A DNA stretch of 64,000 nt, from NCBI RefSeq assembly GCF_001653235.2, contig NC_035790.1, forward strand, positions 1,674,001 through 1,738,000, read 5' to 3'. Positions 61,529-64,000 of this stretch are shown one piece after another. Position 1 is the stretch's first letter. The number at the start of each line of letters is the position of its first letter. The notes beneath the pieces are model-generated. The model was given only the letters and a program-made list of their open reading frames with translations, ran no database searches and was not told the DNA's origin. The stretch is from Pochonia chlamydosporia 170 (Eukaryota; Ascomycota; Sordariomycetes; Hypocreales; Clavicipitaceae). Position numbers and translations under genes: made by a program.

Positions 61529-64000
61529 GAAGATGGGTTTCTTTCTGTGACTTTTTGCGAATTGGGATTTTGCTCCTTTGGCGTTGGTGGTCTATATGCC
61601 GGTAAGCATACAGAGGTGCATTGGCTGGATATCAACATGTAATAGGTTGCAGTACGGACACTGTCGTGAGTTGCCTAGGGAATGGAGAAATTGCCCACTA
61701 CTCTATTCTTGGTGTTTTCGACACTTGACAGCACACATCACAGCTAGTGACAGGCTAATACCACTGGCCACGAACTAACACAGCTCACCACTCCCACATA
61801 CAAGCTACAGCAACGGAACTCGGACGGTTCCCCGGATTTCAAATTACCTCCAAGATAAGCATACCTTCGGCACTGTCTGTCGCCCATCCGATCCAGGCAA
61901 CAAATCTATTTTGCAGTTCAAGATGCAGTCCCAAAGATGTTGTCGTTGCTGCATTCACAATGTTGGCCGTGGCTAGGAGATAAGCCGTGGTAAAGTCGTG
62001 GGGCCTCCTACGTGATAAGATCGGGGGCTAAAACTCCACATGGGGAGTTTGGATGGGAATGAGGGATGTTATTGGGCGATAAGGACGTCAAGGTTTCGAT
62101 ATTGGACTCCCTGCATGGTGTTTGGCGCAAGTGTAGAGCATGGGGGGAGTCGACGCCGGACGGGAGCTGAGGAGTGAGACGACATTTTCTCGGGACGGGC
62201 TTTCGGGGGGTTGGAATTGATGCTTTCGATGTTGGTGGATTTGACATTCGTGTTGCTGTGAGCTGAATGGATGGTGAGGACGAATGATGATGCTTGTCAT
62301 CTGGTTCTTCAAGTCGGCGGGCTGCGTCTTCAACATTGTCGACCAACGAAATGGGGAATAATCTGCGGTTAGACGGTCTGAGACGGACAATGGCTCTGCT
62401 GCCGCCGGTGTATGCCCGTCAATGGCATGGCCGAGCACGGAGTTCTGGTATTTCTCAGCGTCACGAGCCAACATTGAACCCGCGTCCATCACGTCACTAG
62501 GACCAACACCAACCGGAGTGTCGGCCACAAGGACCGGACTAGATACTTATCAGCGACCGTCGCAGTCGTTAGATTGCACAATCCCAGGATGTATAGATAC
62601 AGAGATAGCCGATTGACTCAGGTAGCCTGTTGGCGTAGTTTGTAAAATTATTTAAATCACCACGTCGTTCTCTTGGCTCAATCAACTTGGCATGCGTAGC
62701 CGACGACGTCGAAACGAGCGTCCGATTTATCCAGCCATCACGTCTGCTCCGAAAAAAAGGTCATCCTCCGGCGTGCCAGGCGATTGGCCAGGGTACATGA
62801 GATAGCGATAAAAACCTGGGGCAGACCGCATGTCAGGGACTCGCCACAAGGCTGGGCCAAGCATTGGCAGGCGGGAAAACATTGAAGAGATGAGAGGGCT
62901 CCAAAGGGGCTCCTCGATGACCAAAGAGGGCCAGTAATGGATTTTGATGCCAATTGTCAGAGATTTGAAGGACGGCGAGTGACTTGATTGGTTGGGCACC
63001 CTGAGTCAGCAGCAAGTACCGAAGGAGCCGGCCAATCAGGACTCGTGGGGCGATGCTTATCAGCGACTTTTGGGTTCAGTCAGATTTGGAGGCTGACTTT
63101 GGACGCCCCCGGTGTGGCAGTAGGGATTGGAAATGCTTCACATGTGAGATTGGGAGAGCTTTGGTCGATGGGGAGAAACAATCGTTGCCGTTTCCCGAGA
63201 CATGGGAACGATGGAGATGAAGGTGTCGCATTGCGTGACTTGTGTGAGTTTGTATTCGACAGAATTGCCATTTCGTCGGCGCAATAACTCCAATTTGAAG
63301 TTGTTGTTGAAATATTGTCAGGCGGTCGACACAAATTTCTTGATATCTGCGAGGTCCACGCCCCGATAGATAAGGACGGAGACCCTGTTTTTGGGTCCAT
63401 GTCTCGTGTGGCTCTTGTCTAATTTTGGTCGTGAGCATGACGACTTGTGTGAAAGAGTAGAGGCGGCGCGGACGTTTCCGGGATCGTAATCGCAGGTACA
63501 GGTTGGTGGGTGGCTTGTGATTCTGTGCGTGCATCTTTGATGTTTGCTTCATGTTCAATGTTCGTTTATGTTTGTCTCAACAGACAGGTCTCATTATGGA
63601 CGTTGGGCTGACGGTCAATGGCTACGGCCAACACGAGAATAATAGCAAAGTTGAAGAATACGATTTTTAAGGCCCGACATTTCTTCAGCTCACTGTGTTA
63701 CAGCAGCGTAATCTACGGCCCGATGCAGATGGTAAGCTGATGATGCGGCAATGCTGTGACGTTGTGATGTGATGCTGTGACGCCTCGCCAAATGAGAGTT
63801 GACTGTGTCACCGTTTCTCAACACGTTGCTAAAACGAATTGCTCACGCGCAACGACCATCCCGTATACGTCCGTTTAATAACCAACAATTGACGGTACAG
63901 TAACAGTAACAGCAACAGAAGAGCAACATCTCCGATCGCTGCAGAAGCCTTTCTCCCCATTCCCCGGAATTCCACGCGTGAGCAACAACCGCTCTCTGCC
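61420..64000. other. intergenic to window end, no gene firmly recognised
   Basis: About 2.6 kb. On the minus strand, 62008-62530 has two overlapping frames. One begins MADTPVGVGPSDVMDAGS, and the other, shifted at about 62350, continues with NVEDAARRLEEPDDK; they could be one frameshifted or spliced gene. Another minus-strand frame, 62727-62999, looks protein-like but has no domain. Near 63895-63920 there is a short CAGTAA/CAGCAA run, and near 63750-63782 a repeated TGCTGTGACG. Confidence 0.4.

Overview
The window is eukaryotic and reads as nuclear DNA of a filamentous ascomycete, most likely a sordariomycete of the order Hypocreales. Genes are broken by short introns of about 50-130 bp with GTRNGT-type donors and CTRAY branch sites. 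Start codons mostly have A or G at -3, and leaders are pyrimidine-rich. The proteins are fungal families: a Zn2Cys6 regulator, a Kre9/Knh1-like GPI wall protein, a DUF3605 GlcNAc-induced protein, a DUF3336 patatin, Crt10 and a GprM-like receptor. Species cannot be named from this sequence alone.

Fourteen protein genes are supported, about one per 4.6 kb, and all but one of the fourteen are recognisable. Left part (4.6-15 kb): mob2 (-) is divergent from a CPA2 cation/proton antiporter (+), followed by leo1 (+) and a patatin-like protein (+). Middle (18-38 kb): a Zn2Cys6 transcription factor (+), a TATA-driven hypothetical gene (+), a GPI-anchored Kre9-like wall protein (-) and UDP-glucose pyrophosphorylase (-). 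These are followed by a GlcNAc-induced protein (+) convergent with a FolB-domain protein (-). Right part (43-61.4 kb): an imine-reductase-like oxidoreductase (-), a seven-transmembrane receptor (+), a membrane-anchored GH5 hydrolase (+) and a Crt10-like protein (+).

The rest is long intergenic DNA, with one 8.2 kb desert at 44.1-52.4 kb. I recognised no transposons, tRNA, rRNA or CRISPR in it. There is no biosynthetic cluster. The genes are scattered housekeeping and signalling functions: a kinase cofactor, Paf1 elongation, nucleotide-sugar supply, wall assembly, RNR control, ion homeostasis and a GPCR. A loose wall/sugar theme exists (UGP1, Kre9-like, GIG1-like, GH5), but nothing shows co-regulation.

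The most interesting observations are these: a patatin-family protein lacking both catalytic residues; a 30-bp minisatellite that contains the crt10 stop codon; three small uORFs ahead of the GPCR; a near-perfect 45-bp palindrome at 10.05 kb; a recurring intergenic TACGGAGTA word; a 7-codon first exon of mob2 separated by a 672-bp intron; and an unexplained 273-codon ORF inside the gene desert.
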